DNA of 64,000 nt from Craurococcus roseus (GTDB lineage Bacteria; Pseudomonadota; Alphaproteobacteria; Acetobacterales; Acetobacteraceae), in contig NZ_BAAAFZ010000038.1 of assembly GCF_039523795.1 (NCBI RefSeq), positions 82,519 to 146,518 of the forward strand, in the 5' to 3' direction. This document shows positions 18,264 through 29,016 of this stretch, piece by piece. Both the position numbers and the translations under genes were made by a program. Numbering within the stretch: the first letter of the stretch is position 1; each line of letters begins with the position of its first letter. The notes under the pieces are model-generated. The model was not told the origin of the DNA, made no database searches, and worked only from the letters and a program-made list of their open reading frames with translations.

Positions 18264-19009
18264 TGTTGAAGATCGAGGGGCTGAGCGCGGAGATCGACGG
18301 CAAGCCGATCCTGAACGGGATCGACCTGGAGGTGCCGCAAGGCGAGTTGCACGCCATCATGGGCCCGAACGGTTCGGGCAAGTCCACTTTGTCCTACGTC
18401 CTCGCTGGGCGCGAGGGCTACGAGATCACGGGCGGTTCCGTGACCTTCGACGGCCACGACCTGCTGGCGATGGAGCCGGAGGAGCGTGCCGCGGCCGGCC
18501 TGTTCCTCGCCTTCCAGTATCCGGTGGAGCTGCCGGGCGTCGGCAACGCCAACTTCCTCCGCACGGCGCTGAACGCGCTGCGCCGTTCCAAGGGCGAGCC
18601 GGAGCTGGACGCCATGCAGTTCCTCAAGGTGGCGCGGGAGCGGATGCGCGCCCTCTCCATGCCGGAAGACATGCTGAAGCGCGGCGTCAACGTCGGATTC
18701 TCCGGCGGCGAGAAGAAGCGCAACGAAATCCTCCAGATGGCGCTGCTCAACCCGCGCATGGCCGTGCTCGACGAAACCGACAGCGGCCTCGACATCGACG
18801 CGCTCCGGATCGTGGCCGACGGCGTGAACGCCATGCGCGGCCCGGGCTTCTCGGCGCTGGTCATCACCCACTACCAGCGGCTGCTCGAGTACATCGTGCC
18901 CGACCGGGTCCATGTGCTGGTCAACGGCCGCATCGCAAAGAGCGGCGGGCCGGAGCTGGCGAAGGAGCTCGAAGTCTCCGGCTACGGGTCCGTGCAGGCT
19001 GCGGCATGA
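18263..19009 (+). CDS. sufC: Fe-S cluster assembly ATPase SufC
   Basis: A 248-residue soluble ABC-type ATPase. Walker A is GPNGSGKST and the family segment LFLAFQYPVELPGV follows. The signature is FSGGEKKRNEI, Walker B is AVLDETDSGLDIDAL and the switch His is in VITHYQRLLEYI. It hydrolyses ATP to remodel the SufB-SufD dimer during cluster formation. It overlaps sufB by 1 nt and sufD by 4 nt, in line with fixed stoichiometry of the SufBCD complex. Confidence 0.97.
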
Positions 19010-20306
19010 CGGCGATGCAGCAAAAGGGCGCCGAAGGCTTCCTGCACCGCTTCGAGGGCCTACGCGAGCGCCTGCCCGGCGCGCGCCTGCCCTGGGCGGC
19101 GGCGCTGCGCGACAACGCGGCGGAGGCGTTCCGCGCGTCCGGTCTGCCGACCCGGCGGCTTGAGGCATGGCGCTACACCGACCTTCGCGCTGTCTCCGAG
19201 GCCGGCTTCGACGAGCCGCTGACCGCGCTGGACGAGGCGTCCGGCCTCCCCCCAATGCATGGTGAAGCCCGCGCCGTGTTCGTGGACGGCCGCTCGCGCG
19301 CGGACCTGTCGAGGTTGGATGGCGTCGGCTTCGCCGCGCAGAGCTTGGCCGCCAATCTGCGGGAAGCGGAAGGCCGGCTCGGCGCCCTGTGCCGGCCGGA
19401 TGAGCAGCCGCTTGCCGCATTGAACACCATGCTGTTCGAGGACGGGCTGGTGGTGACGGTGCCGGCGGGGATGTCCGGCGGCGTTCTGGATATGCTCTCC
19501 CTGGCGTCGCCTACGGAACGCCCCTCCGCCTTCCATCCACGCCACTTGGTCCGGTTGGAGGCGGGCGCCAGCCTCACCCTCATCGAAACCGCCACCGGCC
19601 CGGAAGGGGCGCGCTACTTGCACAACCCGGTCTTCGAGATCGAGGTGGGTGAGGGCGCGACCTTCATCCACGCCCGCTTGCAGCAGGAAGGTGCGCAGGG
19701 CTTCCAGCTTTCCACGGTGTACGCGCGCGTTGCCGCCGGCGGCACCTACGACAACTTCACGCTCAACGCCGGCGGCAAGCTCGTGCGGAACGAGATCCAC
19801 GCGGAGCTGGCCGGCCCCAAGGGCGCCTGCCACATGAACGGCGCGCAACTCCTCGGGCCAGGCCAGCACGCGGACACCACCACCTTCCTCGACCACGCCG
19901 CGCCCGATTGCGCCAGCCGGCAGACCTACAAGACGGTGCTGTCCGGCAAGTCCCGTGGCGTGTTCCAGGGCAAGATCCTGGTGCGGCAGCCGGCGCAGCG
20001 CACGGACGGCTACCAGATGAACCAGGCGCTGTTCCTGTCGCCGGACGCCGAGATCGACAGCAAGCCGCAGCTCGAGATCTACGCCGATGACGTGAAGTGC
20101 AGCCACGGCGCCACGGTGGGCGAGCTGGACGCCGAGCAGCTCTTCTACATGCGCGCCCGTGGCATCCCCGAGTCGCAGGCCCGCGCCATGCTGGTCGAGG
20201 CCTTCCTGGCCGAAGCGGTGGAAGGCGTGTCCGATCCTATCGCGCGCGGCGCGCTGGAGGCGGCGGTCGCGGGCTGGTGGGACCGGCGGTTGAAGGAAGC
20301 AGCTTG

Positions 20307-20307
<1 letters not shown>
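19006..20307 (+). CDS. sufD: Fe-S cluster assembly protein SufD
   Basis: A 433-residue protein that partners SufB. The N-terminal helical part has TRRLEAWRYTDLRAV, the family's W-x-Y-T-D motif. The beta-helix core and C-terminus contain GRGIFQGKI-like KSRGVFQGKILVRQPAQR and CSHGATVGELDAEQLFYMRARG. The His in CSHGATVG is the conserved residue proposed to help bind the nascent cluster. The start ATG overlaps the sufC stop (ATGA) and the stop TGA overlaps the ATG of sufS. Confidence 0.95.
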
Positions 20308-21580
<1,273 letters not shown>

Positions 21581-21581
<1 letters not shown>

Positions 21582-22054
21582 TGTTCGACGACCTGCGCGA
21601 CCTCTACCAGGAGGTCATCCTGGACCACGGGCGCAAGCCGCGGAATTTCCGCCGGCTGGAAGGCGCGAGCCGCACCGCCCGCGGCGACAATCCGCTCTGC
21701 GGCGACCGGATGGAGCTGTTCGTCGACCTGTCGCCGGAGGGGCGCATCGCCGACGCCGCCTTCCAGGGCCGCGGCTGCGCCATCTCCATGGCCAGCGCCT
21801 CGCTGATGACGGAGACCGTCAAGGGCAAGACGCAGGCCGAAGCCACCGAACTCTCCAACAAGTTCCGCGAACTCGCCATGAGCGGAAACTGCCCCGAGTG
21901 CGGCGCTTCGCTCGCCGACGAGATGGAGCGTTTGCAGCCGCTCGCCGGCGTCCACGAGTTCCCGAGCCGCGTGAAGTGCGCGACCCTCGCGTGGCACACC
22001 CTCAACGCCGCCCTGGCGGAGGACGCCCAGCAAAGGACCGCGACCAGTGAGTGA
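21581..22054 (+). CDS. sufU: SufU/IscU-like Fe-S scaffold or sulfurtransferase
   Basis: A 157-residue NifU-N-family protein. The ligand cysteines are Cys40 (NPLCGDRME), Cys66 (GRGCAISMAS) and Cys133 (VKCATLAWHTL), with Asp42 conserved. The insertion of about 20 residues between the second and third cysteines (NKFRELAMSGNCPECGAS) is the feature that separates SufU from IscU, and here it carries an extra CPEC pair (104-107). In SUF operons without sufE, SufU accepts persulfide from SufS as a zinc-dependent transferase. The start ATG overlaps the sufS stop, and the last 8 nt overlap sufT. Confidence 0.92.
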
Positions 22055-22433
22055 AAACAGCGCTCCCTCCCCGGCCGCCGCGCACGGCGCTTGGACCCCG
22101 GAAGGCGAGGTGCCCCCGCCCGCGCCGCAGCGTCCCGGCGAGGACACCATCGTCTCCATGCTGAAGACGGTGTTCGACCCAGAGATCCCGGTCGACATCT
22201 TCGAACTGGGCCTGATCTACGCGGTCGAGATCGCCGATGACGGCAAGGTCAAGGTCGAGATGACCCTGACCACCCCCTCGTGCCCCTCGGCGCAGGAACT
22301 GCCGGCCCAGGTGGAGGAAGCGGTGCGGATGGTGCCCGGCGTCGCCGACGTCGAAGTCGAGGTGGTCTGGGATCCGCCCTGGGACCAGAGCCGCATGAGC
22401 GAGGACGCACGCCTCGCTTTGAACATGTTCTGA
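22047..22433 (+). CDS. sufT: SUF system Fe-S assembly protein SufT (MIP18/DUF59 domain)
   Basis: A 128-residue protein with a Pro-rich N-terminus and a MIP18-like domain from about residue 35. The domain has FDPEIPVDIFELGLIYAVEI and TTPSCPSAQELP with the conserved cysteine. SufT aids maturation of Fe-S proteins, especially lipoate synthase and aconitase in other bacteria. The GTG at 22047 overlaps the sufU stop. The gene is a standard member of extended suf operons. Confidence 0.92.
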   Translation: MSENSAPSPAAAHGAWTPEGEVPPPAPQRPGEDTIVSMLKTVFDPEIPVDIFELGLIYAVEIADDGKVKVEMTLTTPSCPSAQELPAQVEEAVRMVPGVADVEVEVVWDPPWDQSRMSEDARLALNMF

Positions 22434-22452
22434 CCGGAGACTGCTCCGCACC

Positions 22453-22833
22453 ATGAGCACGACCACCGACACACACGCCGCGACGCCTCGCTCCAAGCGG
22501 GCCCTGCCGCCGCTGATGCAACTGACCGACGGCGCCGCCGAGCGCCTGCGCGCCCTCTACGCCGCCGGCGAGGAGGGCAAGCTCCTCCGCATCGGCGTGA
22601 AGACCAAGGGCTGCTCCGGCATGGCGTACGACCTATCCTGGGCGGACGCGCCGGCGTCGACCGATGAGCGCGTCACGGACAAGGGCGTCACGGTCCTAGT
22701 GGACCGCAAGGCCAGCCTGTTCCTGATCGGGACGGTGATGGACTACGAGGTGAAGGCGATGTCCGCCGGCTTCACCTTCACCAACCCGAACGAGAAGGGC
22801 CGCTGCGGCTGCGGCGAGAGCTTCCACGTCTGA
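22453..22833 (+). CDS. sufA: A-type Fe-S carrier protein (SufA/IscA family)
   Basis: A 126-residue protein with the three A-type ligands Cys54 (KTKGCSGMAY), Cys118 and Cys120 (GRCGCGESF). It carries assembled clusters from the SufBCD scaffold to apo-proteins. The MDYEVKAMSAGFTFTNPN segment is typical. It is the last gene of the suf operon, 19 nt after sufT. A weak stem (CCGCC with GGCGG, about 22849-22866) without a T-run separates it from the convergent hydrolase gene. Confidence 0.93.
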   Translation: MSTTTDTHAATPRSKRALPPLMQLTDGAAERLRALYAAGEEGKLLRIGVKTKGCSGMAYDLSWADAPASTDERVTDKGVTVLVDRKASLFLIGTVMDYEVKAMSAGFTFTNPNEKGRCGCGESFHV

Positions 22834-22866
22834 CGCCAGCCCTCGCCGCCGTGCCGTGGCGGTAGG

Positions 22867-23844
22867 TCAGGCGCCGGAAGGCACCAGCCGGTAGCCCGTA
22901 CCCGCCTTCTCCACCCGGCCGGTCGCCGGGAAGGGGAAGTGGTAGCCCACCACCGTCATCCGCTCCGTCGCCGCACGCTCCAGCAGCTTCTTGCGGGTTT
23001 CCACGGCCTGCGCCGGGTCCATGTCGAACATCGGGTACCACTCGGGATTCGCCATGAACAGCGCGGGCGTGGTGATGGCGTCGCCGATGACGAGGCACTG
23101 CGCGGCGCCGTCGGCGATCAAGAAGCTCACGTGGCCGGGGCTGTGGCCGCGCGTGTCGAGCGCGGTGACGCCCGGCGCGACCTCCGCGCCCGGCCGGAAC
23201 CGTTCCACCTTGTCGGCGTAAGGCGCGAAGCGCCGCCGGGCGTTGGCGAAACCGGGTTTGCGTGCTTCGGAGGCGCGCGCCTCCTCGCCGGTGTCGTTCC
23301 AGAACGTCCACTCGGCTTCCGGCACCTTGATGGCCGCGTTCGGGAAAGCCGGCGTCCCGTCCGGCGCGAGAAGGCCGCCGACGTGGTCGCCATGGAAGTG
23401 CGAGATCACCACGGTTCTGACGGCGGCCGGGTCGTAGCCCGCGGCCCGCATGGCGGCCGGCATCTGACCGGTGCCAGGCGGCGCGCCCTGGCCGAAGCCC
23501 GTGTCGAGCAGCACCAGCCCGGCGCGCGTCTGCACGGCCGTCTGGTTGTAAGGGTTGTCGAGGCCCGGCCCGGGCGTCCCGGCCGCGGCGAGCGCGGCGG
23601 ACACCGATTCCGCCGACACGCCCGGAACGAATCCCTGGGTCGCATCGGCGCGGCGGTTCGAACCGTCCTGCACAATGGCGACCGGTAGCGAGCCGACCGT
23701 CATCTTGTGGAATTTCGGCGCGGCCGGCGGGGCTGCGGCCGACGCCGCCGGTTGCTGCTGCTGCGCCGAAGCGCCGCGGACGAGCGCCGGCGCGGCGAGC
23801 GCCGTCGTCGCGGCTAGGATGAAGCTGCGTCGCTCCGAAACCAT
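22867..23844 (-). CDS. Exported metallo-beta-lactamase-fold hydrolase
   Basis: A 325-residue protein. Residues 1-28 form a signal (SERRSFILAATTALAAPALV, twin-arginine-like, then GASAQ). The metal site HFHGDH is at 149-154, with DTRGHSPGH supplying the next histidine and VIGDAITTP the bridging Asp. The fold and the motif order resemble AHL lactonases and related lactonases or arylsulfatases. The substrate cannot be assigned, and a quorum-quenching role would be speculation. The ATG at 23844 is preferred over an upstream in-frame start at 23964 because it begins the signal peptide. Confidence 0.85.
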   Translation of the reverse strand: MVSERRSFILAATTALAAPALVRGASAQQQQPAASAAAPPAAPKFHKMTVGSLPVAIVQDGSNRRADATQGFVPGVSAESVSAALAAAGTPGPGLDNPYNQTAVQTRAGLVLLDTGFGQGAPPGTGQMPAAMRAAGYDPAAVRTVVISHFHGDHVGGLLAPDGTPAFPNAAIKVPEAEWTFWNDTGEEARASEARKPGFANARRRFAPYADKVERFRPGAEVAPGVTALDTRGHSPGHVSFLIADGAAQCLVIGDAITTPALFMANPEWYPMFDMDPAQAVETRKKLLERAATERMTVVGYHFPFPATGRVEKAGTGYRLVPSGA

Positions 23845-23921
23845 GATCTCGCGATCCCTCCCGAGTCGTGCGCCGCTTCGCGCGCGGCCAAGGCACAAGC
23901 TACGCACGATCCGCGCCGTTG

Positions 23922-25202
23922 TCACAGCGCAAAGGCGACAACGGCCTCCAGGTGGGGCGACCACAGGAACTGGTCCACGGGCACCGCGGACACCACACGG
24001 TAACCCGCTCCCTTCAAGGTCTTCGCGTCCTGCGCGAGCGCCGCCGGGTTGCAGGACACGTAGACCACGCGCGGCACGCGCCCCCGCGCCAACAAAGGCA
24101 CCTGTTCCGGCGCGCCGCCGAACGGCGGGTCCAGCACCACGGCCGCAAAGGGCTTCAGCTCCGCCGGCAAGAGGGGCTGCCGGACGAGGTCGCGGCGCAC
24201 CGCCTTGATCCGTGCGCCCGCCCGCCCAGCGGCCGCCTCCAGAGCGCCCACCGCCCCCACCGAGGCTTCGTAGGCGTTGACCCGGGCGCGCTCGGCCAGG
24301 GCGAAGCTCAACGTGCCGACACCGGCATGGAGTTCGGCGATCGCAGCACGGCCCGGCAGGCGCTCCGGCAACCCGGCCAGCACCGCTTCGCGGGTCGCGG
24401 CCTCACCGGCCGGACTCGCTTGCAGAAAGGCGCCTGGGGGAGGGTGGACGGCCGCTCCGCCGAAGCGGATGGCGGCGGGGCCGTGCTGGGCCGCGACCTC
24501 CGGGGCCCGATCGCCAAGGGCCCAAGCGACACGCGGGACGCCGTGCGCGGCGGCGAAGGCGGCGAGCTTGGCCCGCGCCGGGGCGTCCAGCGCGCCGTCG
24601 GTGCGCAGCAGCAAGTCCGGCCCGGTGTCGAGCAGGTTCACCACCGCCGACCCTTCCCGCCGCAAGGCGGGCAACCCGCGCAACAGGTCGCGGAGCGGAC
24701 CGAACAAGGAAACCAGCCGCGGGTCCAGCACCTCGCAGGTTTGGAGGTCCAGGACCGTCCTGCCGACGCGCGCATGGAAACCCAAAGCCACACGGCCGTC
24801 CGGCCGCCGGCGCAGCGCCAGATCCGCCCGGCGGCGGGCTCGGGGCGGGGTGCGGACGAGGGGAGCCACTGGGACTTCCGCGAAGCCGGCGCGCGACAGC
24901 GCTTCGACCAGCTTGCCGTGCTTCCATTCGGCGTAGGGCACGTCCGCCCAGTGCTGGAGGGCGCAGCCGCCGCAAGCCGCGAAGTGCGGGCACGGCGGCT
25001 CGACGCGGTCCGGGCTGGCGCGGAGCACGGCTTCCGGCTCGGCCAACCGGCCGCCGCCCCGCTTGCCCAGGTCGCGGACGGCCAGCGTCTCTCCCGGCAG
25101 GCTGCGCGGCACGAAGCACGGGCCGCCGTCCGGCATGCGCGCGAGTCCATCGCCGGCGGCGCCGAGCGCGGTCACGGCCAGTTCCATCGCGTCAGGGTTC
25201 AT
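23922..25202 (-). CDS. 23S rRNA (uracil-C5)-methyltransferase, RlmD/RumA family
   Basis: A 426-residue protein with an N-terminal TRAM-like part (ELAVTALGAAGDGLARMPDGG). A likely [4Fe-4S] cluster site is formed by Cys71, Cys77, Cys80 (PCPHFAACGGC) and a later Cys in LQTCEVLD. The C-terminal SAM domain has ELHAGVGTLSFALA, VLDPPFGGAP and the catalytic YVSCNPAAL. Family members make m5U in 23S rRNA; the exact target U cannot be read. Its 5' end overlaps the DUF2721 gene by 11 nt. Confidence 0.88.
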   Translation of the reverse strand: MNPDAMELAVTALGAAGDGLARMPDGGPCFVPRSLPGETLAVRDLGKRGGGRLAEPEAVLRASPDRVEPPCPHFAACGGCALQHWADVPYAEWKHGKLVEALSRAGFAEVPVAPLVRTPPRARRRADLALRRRPDGRVALGFHARVGRTVLDLQTCEVLDPRLVSLFGPLRDLLRGLPALRREGSAVVNLLDTGPDLLLRTDGALDAPARAKLAAFAAAHGVPRVAWALGDRAPEVAAQHGPAAIRFGGAAVHPPPGAFLQASPAGEAATREAVLAGLPERLPGRAAIAELHAGVGTLSFALAERARVNAYEASVGAVGALEAAAGRAGARIKAVRRDLVRQPLLPAELKPFAAVVLDPPFGGAPEQVPLLARGRVPRVVYVSCNPAALAQDAKTLKGAGYRVVSAVPVDQFLWSPHLEAVVAFAL

Positions 25203-25596
25203 CGGCGAGCGGCAGGTGCCGGGAAGCGAGGCGTACCTCGGCAAGGAACAGGACGAGCGCGGCGATGAGGGCGAGCATGGCGGCGATCAGAAGCGCCGCC
25301 AGCACCCAGGCGACGCGCAACTCGAGAAACGCGCCGCCGAAGGAGGCGACGATGAGCGAGCAGAGCAGCATCGCCGCCAGCACGCAGGCGCCGATGGCGC
25401 GGTGCAGGCACCAAGCCCTCCGCACCAGCCGCTGCCGCTCGCCCGGCAGCGGCGGGGAAAGGCCGTTGCGGATCGCCCTTTCCCGGTCGATCAAACGGCC
25501 GAGCCGGCCGGCCAAGACGTTCAGCGCTGAGAAGATGCCGGTGAGGAGGAACGCCGGCGCGAGCGACTGCCCTATCGCCCGCTCGATCTCCGCCAC
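25192..25596 (-). CDS. DUF2721 family membrane protein
   Basis: A small protein of 134 residues from the GTG at 25596, with about three hydrophobic helices (APAFLLTGIFSALNVLAGRL, then ACVLAAMLLCSLIVA and ALLIAAMLALIAALVLFLAEV). The loop GRLGRLIDRERAIRN is characteristic of DUF2721. Function is unknown. Eight codons upstream of the GTG the frame reads IWPFGPEDVAEIE, which resembles the usual N-terminus of the family. The true start could therefore be the rare ATT at 25620. It overlaps the rRNA methyltransferase gene. Confidence 0.75.
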   Translation of the reverse strand: MAEIERAIGQSLAPAFLLTGIFSALNVLAGRLGRLIDRERAIRNGLSPPLPGERQRLVRRAWCLHRAIGACVLAAMLLCSLIVASFGGAFLELRVAWVLAALLIAAMLALIAALVLFLAEVRLASRHLPLADEP

Positions 25597-25668
25597 GTCC
25601 TCGGGCCCGAACGGCCAAATGGGTGCGGCCTCCGCTGCCTTGCCGGCGCCTGCCGCGCCCCGCCGCTA

Positions 25669-26871
25669 TCAGGCGCCGAACGCGTTGAGCCCGGTGATGG
25701 CCCGGCCGAGGATCAGCGCGTGCACGTCGTGCGTGCCCTCGTAGGTGTTCACCGTCTCCAAATTCATAACGTGTCGGATCACGTGGTACTCGTCCACGAT
25801 GCCGTTGCCCCCGTGCATGTCGCGGGACACACGCGCCATGTCGAGCGCCTTGCCGCAGTTGTTGCGCTTGATGAGGCTGATCATCTCCGGCGCGACCTTG
25901 CCTTCGTCGAACAACCGGCCGACGCGCAGCGCGGCGTTGAGCCCGAGCGCGATCTCGGTTTGCATGTCCGCGAGCTTTTTCTGAATGAGCTGGGTGTTCG
26001 CCAGCGGCCGGCCGAACATCTTGCGGTCCAGCGTGTACTGCCGCGCCGCGTGCATGCAGAACTCGGCGGCGCCCATCACGCCCCAGGCGATGCCGTAACG
26101 CGCGCGGTTGAGGCAGGAGAACGGGCCGGCGAAGGACTTCACGCCCGGCAGGCGGTTCTCCTCCGGCACGAACACCTCGTCCATCATGATCATGCCGGTG
26201 GTGGAGGCGCGCAGGCTGAACTTGCCCTCAATCTTGGGGAAGGTGAGGCCCTTCATGCCTTTCTCGAGGATGAAGCCGCGCAGCACGCCCTCATCGTCCT
26301 TGGCCCACACCACGGCGAGGTCGGCGATCGGCGCGTTGGTGATCCAGGTCTTGGAGCCGGACACCATGTAGCCGCCATCCACCTTGCGCGCGCGCGTCCG
26401 CATCGAAGAGGGATCGGAGCCGGCGTCGGGTTCGGTCAGGCCGAAACAACCGATGAACTCGCCCGAGCGGAGCTTGGGCAAAAACTTCTCCTTCTGCTCC
26501 TCGGAGCCGAAGGCGTGGATCGGGTACATCACCAGGCTCGACTGCACGCTGAACGCCGAGCGGTAGCCGCTGTCCACCCGTTCCACCTCGCGCGCCATCA
26601 GCCCGTAGGCGACGTAGGACACGCCGGCGCAGCCGTAGCCTTCCAAGGTCGCGCCGAGGAAGCCCATGTCGCCGAACTCGTTCATGATGGAGCGGTCGAA
26701 GCGCTCGTGCCGGTTCGCCTCAAGGATGCGCGGCATCAGCCGCTCTTGGCAGAACTGGTGCGCCGACTCTTTCACCATGCGCTCCTCGTCGGTGAGGAGT
26801 TCTTCGAGGAGGAACGGGTCCTCCCACTTGAACACGGCGGCACTCTTGCTCTTCGGGCTGACGACGTTCAT
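25669..26871 (-). CDS. gcdH: Glutaryl-CoA dehydrogenase
   Basis: A 400-residue FAD enzyme of the acyl-CoA dehydrogenase family. It has CFGLTEPDAGSDPSSMRTRA, which binds FAD and holds the Arg/Ser that recognise the glutaryl carboxylate, and the catalytic Glu in TVNTYEGTHDVHALILGRA. It converts glutaryl-CoA to crotonyl-CoA plus CO2 in lysine and tryptophan degradation. The start ATG at 26871 has an AGGAGGAG ribosome site directly upstream; an in-frame ATG at 26937 lacks one. No other genes of the pathway are adjacent, except that family III CoA-transferases such as the one at 41122 can activate glutarate in other bacteria. Confidence 0.93.
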   Translation of the reverse strand: MNVVSPKSKSAAVFKWEDPFLLEELLTDEERMVKESAHQFCQERLMPRILEANRHERFDRSIMNEFGDMGFLGATLEGYGCAGVSYVAYGLMAREVERVDSGYRSAFSVQSSLVMYPIHAFGSEEQKEKFLPKLRSGEFIGCFGLTEPDAGSDPSSMRTRARKVDGGYMVSGSKTWITNAPIADLAVVWAKDDEGVLRGFILEKGMKGLTFPKIEGKFSLRASTTGMIMMDEVFVPEENRLPGVKSFAGPFSCLNRARYGIAWGVMGAAEFCMHAARQYTLDRKMFGRPLANTQLIQKKLADMQTEIALGLNAALRVGRLFDEGKVAPEMISLIKRNNCGKALDMARVSRDMHGGNGIVDEYHVIRHVMNLETVNTYEGTHDVHALILGRAITGLNAFGA

Positions 26872-26955
26872 GGCTCCTCCTCGCCGCACCGTAGGAGCCG
26901 GCGCGGCCGTTCCGGCCTCATGCATTACGCCCCGCACGGCGCGGGGTTCGTCGGC

Positions 26956-28827
26956 TCAGGCCGCGGCCTGCTCCGTATCCGCTGGATCGGACGCCGCCGG
27001 CTCCCGGCGCGGGCGGGGTATCGGGATCAGCATGAACGCCGGGACGGCGTCGCCGAAACCCCGCACGGACGGCCCCAAATCGTCGCGTTCGCCCCGCCGC
27101 CGCGGCGGTGCCGCCGCCGCGTCGTCCGGCCGCCGGTCACGGCGCGGCGCCCGTTCATTGGAAGCTGCCGGCACAGGGGGCAAAGCTTCAGCAACCTCGC
27201 CGCCCCGTGCGGGCGCCGCCGCACGCTCCGGCGCCTTGCGGGCAGAGCGCTCGCGCCGAGGGCGCGGTTCGCCACCAGGAGCGGCATCGCCCCCCCGTGA
27301 CGCCCGGCGTCCGCCCCGCGCGGCCGTTCCCGCCGCAGGCGCGTCCCGCTCGGGCCGGGAAGACCGGCCGCCGCCGCGCGAAGCGCTCCCGCTCCGCGCC
27401 CCGCCGCCACGCCCGCGTCGCGGGCGGGCGGCGGCTTCCGCCAGTTCCTCGGCGCTGACCGGGTCCAGGCCGTCCACCTCGATGCGCGGGATGGGACGCC
27501 CCGTCAGCACCTCAATCGCCGCCACGCTCTTCGCTTCGTCGGCTGTGGCTATGGTGAAGGCGGCGCCTTCGCGCCCAGCCCGCCCGGTGCGCCCGATGCG
27601 GTGGACATAATCCTCGGCGTGGAAGGGCACGTCGAAGTTGAAAACGTGCGACAATCCGCCGATGTCCAGGCCGCGGGCCGCTACGTCGGAGCAGACGAGC
27701 AGTTGCAGATCCCCCACCTTGAATTTGTTCAACGTGGCGAAGCGGGAAGGCTGGTCCATGTCGCCGTGCAGCGCGCCAACCGAAAAGCCGTGCCTTTTGA
27801 GCGACTTGTAGAGCACGTCCACTTCGACCTTGCGGTTGCAAAAGATCAAGGCGTTCTGGACGTCTTCGCTTCGGATCAAGCGGCGCAGCGCCTCGCGCTT
27901 GTCGATCTCCCGAACCCAGACCAAGCCCGCGGTGATGGTGGCTGCGACGCTCGCCGGCGGCGCGACGCTGATTTCCTTGGGGTTGGAAAGGAAGGCGTCG
28001 GCCAAGCGCCGGATCTCGGGCGCCATCGTGGCGGAGAAAAACAAGGTCTGTCGGATCGTCGGCAGGAAGCCCACGATGCGTTCGACATCTGGGATGAACC
28101 CCATGTCGAGCATCCTGTCCGCCTCGTCGATCACCAGCACCTTCACGTCGGCCAGCAGGATGCGGCCTCGATCGAACAGGTCCAGCAACCGGCCCGGCGT
28201 GGCGATCAGGACGTCCACGCCCTTCTCCAGCACCGCCCGCTGCTCGTCCATGCTCTCGCCGCCTATCAGCAACGCGTGCGTCAGGCTGAGGTGCTTGCCG
28301 TACTTGACGAAGTTTTCGGCGACCTGGAGCGCCAGCTCGCGCGTCGGCTCCAGGATGAGCGAGCGGGGCATACGCGCCTTGGCCTTGCCGCTGGCAAGGA
28401 TGTCGAGCATCGGCAGGGTGAAGCCGGCGGTCTTGCCGGTGCCGGTCTGGGCGCAGCCGAGCACGTCGCGGCCCATCAGCACCACCGGGATGGCCTGCTC
28501 CTGGATCGGCGTCGGCGTGACGTAGCCGGAATCGGCCACGGCCTGGAGGATGGGCCCCGACAGACCGAGATCGGCGAAGGTCACGGGCGGAGGCCCGGTT
28601 TCCTCCGCATCCGCCGAGGGCTCGTCCTGATCGTCTGCCTCGGGCTCCACGTCCGAAAGGCTTGCGGGATCGGCATCCAACCGGCCGTCCCCGGTCGCTT
28701 CCGTTTCGGCTGGAGCCGAGGCCATGTCCGACTCAGGCGCGGCCAGGGCTTCCGGCTCGCCAATGGGTGTGCTGGTGTGGTCGGCCTCGGCCGCCACGGG
28801 GGCAGGCCGGTCGGAGGTATCGCTCAA
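26956..28827 (-). CDS. DEAD-box ATP-dependent RNA helicase
   Basis: About 623 residues. An acidic N-terminal extension precedes the Q motif (TPTPIQEQAIP). Motif I is AQTGTGKT, Ia is PTRELALQ, II is VIDEADRM, III is FSATM, and the second RecA domain has CSDVAARGLDIGG and HRIGRTGRAG. The C-terminal 130 residues are a basic, Arg/Gly-rich tail (RPRRGRGGGARSGSASRGGG) likely to bind RNA. It resembles RhlE/CsdA-type helicases that act in ribosome assembly or RNA decay. No ATG precedes the domain; a TTG at 28827 (LSDTSDRPAP) with AAGGAA ten bases upstream is the best start. Confidence 0.88.
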   Translation of the reverse strand: MSDTSDRPAPVAAEADHTSTPIGEPEALAAPESDMASAPAETEATGDGRLDADPASLSDVEPEADDQDEPSADAEETGPPPVTFADLGLSGPILQAVADSGYVTPTPIQEQAIPVVLMGRDVLGCAQTGTGKTAGFTLPMLDILASGKAKARMPRSLILEPTRELALQVAENFVKYGKHLSLTHALLIGGESMDEQRAVLEKGVDVLIATPGRLLDLFDRGRILLADVKVLVIDEADRMLDMGFIPDVERIVGFLPTIRQTLFFSATMAPEIRRLADAFLSNPKEISVAPPASVAATITAGLVWVREIDKREALRRLIRSEDVQNALIFCNRKVEVDVLYKSLKRHGFSVGALHGDMDQPSRFATLNKFKVGDLQLLVCSDVAARGLDIGGLSHVFNFDVPFHAEDYVHRIGRTGRAGREGAAFTIATADEAKSVAAIEVLTGRPIPRIEVDGLDPVSAEELAEAAARPRRGRGGGARSGSASRGGGRSSRPERDAPAAGTAARGGRRASRGGDAAPGGEPRPRRERSARKAPERAAAPARGGEVAEALPPVPAASNERAPRRDRRPDDAAAAPPRRRGERDDLGPSVRGFGDAVPAFMLIPIPRPRREPAASDPADTEQAAA

Positions 28828-29016
28828 CGTCGGTCGGTTCCTTCGCCGGGACTCGGCGGCGGATTGCCGGCCGGGGGGAATCCCCCGCCACGTCCGACGC
28901 CCGGCGAGCCCGCGCAACTGAGCCGCCGTTCCTGGTACGCGCGGCATATGCGCCTGCAACCGGCGGAAATCAAGCTTTCTGAGATCCTAGCGGCGGCCTT
29001 CCGCACGGGTTCGCTG
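28828..29016. other. Intergenic region upstream of the helicase
   Basis: This 189-nt gap separates the helicase start from the end of the small secreted-protein gene. In the helicase frame it can be read to an ATG at 28959, but the residues (MQAHMPRVPG, then Arg/Pro-rich) look non-coding. No clear promoter or terminator was found. Confidence 0.4.

Noticed and set aside
28828..28959. N-terminal extension of the DEAD-box helicase to an ATG at 28959
   Set aside because: The added residues are Arg/Pro-rich and unlike the acidic N-terminal region; the TTG at 28827 has a better ribosome site.
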